The notes beneath the pieces were generated by a model. It was not told the DNA's origin. It was given only the letters and a program-made list of their open reading frames with translations, and made no database searches. Made by a program: the position numbers and the translations under genes. A DNA stretch of 64,000 bases from DATKRB01 sp035532415 (GTDB lineage Bacteria; Actinomycetota; Acidimicrobiia; Acidimicrobiales; RAAP-2): positions 1 through 64,000 of the forward strand of contig DATKRB010000001.1 of assembly GCA_035532415.1 (NCBI GenBank), given 5' to 3'. Positions 62,534-64,000 of the stretch are shown in pieces. Position 1 is the stretch's first letter. Each line of letters begins with the position of its first letter.

Positions 62534-64000
62534 CTACCGGCTGACCAGGGGATCGTTGCAGGGGAGGAGGATGTCCGGCCGCACGCCGCGCCGGACGGGC
62601 ACCTTGTCCCGCACGAGGAGGAACGAGGCGGCGGCCCCCGCCGCGCACATGCCGGCGGAGATCCACATGGCCGTGGCGTAGCCGTGCCGGAGCCCGACCG
62701 CCAGGGAGGCGCCCCCGATGCCAGCGACCGCCGGCAGGAGTGCCACGGCGATCAGGCCGGAGAGACGGGCGAGCGCGTTGTTGACCCCCGACGCCGTCCC
62801 CGCGCGCTCGTCGTTCACGGCGGCGAGCACCGTGGCGGTCAACGGCGCGACGGTCATGGTCATCCCGAGGCCGAACACCGTCACCGCAGGCAGCACGGTC
62901 CCGAGGAAGGTGCTGCCCGGACCGATCCGGGCGAAGAGGACGAGCCCGACCGATGCGACCAGCGGGCCGGCCGTCATCGGGATGCGGGGGCCGATCCGCT
63001 GGGCGAGCTGGCCGGCCGCCGGTGAGAGCAGGAGCATGAGGAGGGTGAACGGGACCAGGGAGGCGCCGGTGGCCAGGGCCGAGTAGCCCAACGACACCTG
63101 CAGGCGGAGCACCACCAGGAACAGGGCGCCGCCGAGGGCCCCGTACACGGCGAAGGTCGTGAGGTTGGCGCCCGTGAACTGCCGTGAGCGGAAGAGGCGG
63201 AGCGGCAACATCGGGTGGGCGGCCCTCCGTTCGCGCAGGACGAACGCCACCAGCGCCGCGACGCCGATGCCGCCCGCAACGACGCCGGCGTGCCGCTCGA
63301 TGAGGGCGTAGGCGAGACCGGCCAGGCCGAGGCTGACCAGCGCCGCACCGAGCCAGTCCGGGGGGCCGGGTTCGTGGGAGCGGGTGTCTGGCACGTGGCG
63401 GAGAGCGATCCACCCCGCCAGCGCGGCCAGTGGCACGTTGATGAGGAAGATGAGGCGCCACGTGGCCGTGTCGATGAGCCAGCCGCCCACGAACGGGCCG
63501 ATGGCGCTGACCACACCGGCCAGGCCCGACCACATCCCGATGGCCCGCCCCCGGTCATCGGGATGGAAGGTGGTCGAGATGATCGAGAGGCTGCCCGGGA
63601 CGAGCAGCGCACCGCCCACCCCCTGCACCGTTCGCGCCGCCACGAGGAGCCCGGAGGTGGGCGCTATCGCGCACAGCAACGACGCGGCGACGAACCCGCC
63701 CAGGCCGGCGACGAAGACGGACCGCCGGCCGTAGCGGTCCCCGAGGCTCCCGCCGAGCAGGATCAGCGCCGAAAGGGTGACCAGGTAGGCGTCGATCGTC
63801 CACTGCAGGGTCGAGATCGGGGCATGGAAGTCGCGGCCGATCGCCGGCAGGGCGACGTTCACCACGGTGCCGTCGAGGAAGACGACGCCCGAACCGAGCA
63901 CGGCCGCGGCGAGGACCCACCGGGCCTCGGCCGTGCCGTAGCGGAGCGAGCCCGGGGCCGTCAGGCGCGGCCGACGACTTCTCGTCCCTCTACCCGATCG
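62534..64000 (-). CDS. MFS drug transporter, DHA2/EmrB-QacA type (5' end beyond window)
   Basis: At least 488 codons, open to the window edge. Helix 1 begins RWVLAAAVLGSGVVFLDGTV, followed by VNVALPAIGRDF, LQWTIDAYLVTLSALILLGG and GSLGDRYGRRSVFVAGL, the 14-helix QacA/EmrB drug:proton antiporter pattern. The sequence before helix 1 continues without a start codon to base 64000, so the true start is outside; the GTG at 63901 would cut off part of helix 1. Substrate unknown. Converges with pheA at a 15-base gap. Confidence 0.88.
   Translation of the reverse strand, partial: RSGRGTRSRRPRLTAPGSLRYGTAEARWVLAAAVLGSGVVFLDGTVVNVALPAIGRDFHAPISTLQWTIDAYLVTLSALILLGGSLGDRYGRRSVFVAGLGGFVAASLLCAIAPTSGLLVAARTVQGVGGALLVPGSLSIISTTFHPDDRGRAIGMWSGLAGVVSAIGPFVGGWLIDTATWRLIFLINVPLAALAGWIALRHVPDTRSHEPGPPDWLGAALVSLGLAGLAYALIERHAGVVAGGIGVAALVAFVLRERRAAHPMLPLRLFRSRQFTGANLTTFAVYGALGGALFLVVLRLQVSLGYSALATGASLVPFTLLMLLLSPAAGQLAQRIGPRIPMTAGPLVASVGLVLFARIGPGSTFLGTVLPAVTVFGLGMTMTVAPLTATVLAAVNDERAGTASGVNNALARLSGLIAVALLPAVAGIGGASLAVGLRHGYATAMWISAGMCAAGAAASFLLVRDKVPVRRGVRPDILLPCNDPLVSR

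Overview
The window is a gene-dense, very GC-rich bacterial chromosome segment. It looks like a member of the Actinomycetota, most likely class Acidimicrobiia. The evidence is: a dnaK-grpE-dnaJ-hspR-clpB operon with an HspR-type (HAIR-like) operator; a CIRCE operator on a solo groEL; HemQ rather than HemH-type haem synthesis; a SigR/RsrA pair; F420-type PPOX oxidoreductase; glucosyl-3-phosphoglycerate synthase; a clpC-radA-disA-carD-ispD-ispF block; frequent GTG/TTG starts; apparently leaderless promoters; and a secreted protein with the YWLVASDGGVFAYGDA-type repeats common in Acidimicrobiia. There is one tRNA (Thr-TGT), no rRNA, no CRISPR and no intact mobile element. The content is core chromosome.

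Layout. 0-5.6 kb: membrane Fe-S oxidoreductase, PPOX protein, ammonium transporter plus PII, phosphoglycerate mutase. 5.6-12.4 kb: HspR-controlled chaperone operon. 12.4-19.3 kb: FAD oxidase, then on the minus strand the MurL/MurD2 pair (an alternative route for D-glutamate entry into peptidoglycan), a laccase-domain purine nucleoside phosphorylase and a GH5 lipoprotein. 19.4-32 kb: sigR-rsrA, a DUF2342 zincin, an in-frame TilS-HPRT fusion, then a long cofactor run: folate (folE, folP, a phosphatase-like pseudoenzyme, folB, folK), pantothenate/CoA (panC, panD, coaX) and NAD (nadB, nadC). 32-41 kb: polyprenyl synthase, ClpC, RadA, DisA, CarD, IspD, IspF and an RlmB-like methyltransferase. 41-47 kb: a decayed mscL, a beta-helix exoprotein, tRNA-Thr, a LytR_C protein, and trehalose (otsB/otsA) and glucosylglycerate (gpgS) genes. 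47-51.7 kb: a SAM riboswitch controlling a threonine-synthase-like gene and a CysO/MoaD-like sulfur carrier, then CIRCE-groEL and hemQ. 51.7-64 kb: larE plus NIL protein, small enzymes, an LpdA-type flavoprotein, agmatinase family, PLP decarboxylase, larC-larB, pheA, and an MFS transporter that runs off the window edge.

Most notable. (1) The SAM riboswitch-thrC-like-sulfur carrier unit suggests a thiocarboxylate-dependent homocysteine route rather than plain threonine synthesis. (2) MurL-MurD2 replaces the glutamate racemase route. (3) The TilS-HPRT single frame has a standalone-type HPRT start inside it. (4) LarB, LarC and LarE together should make the nickel-pincer nucleotide, starting from the NAD pathway that nadB/nadC feed. 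(5) Short exact tandem duplications recur, concentrated at the junctions of convergent genes and in disordered coding linkers (nadB, grpE, larE, rlmB, tilS-hpt).
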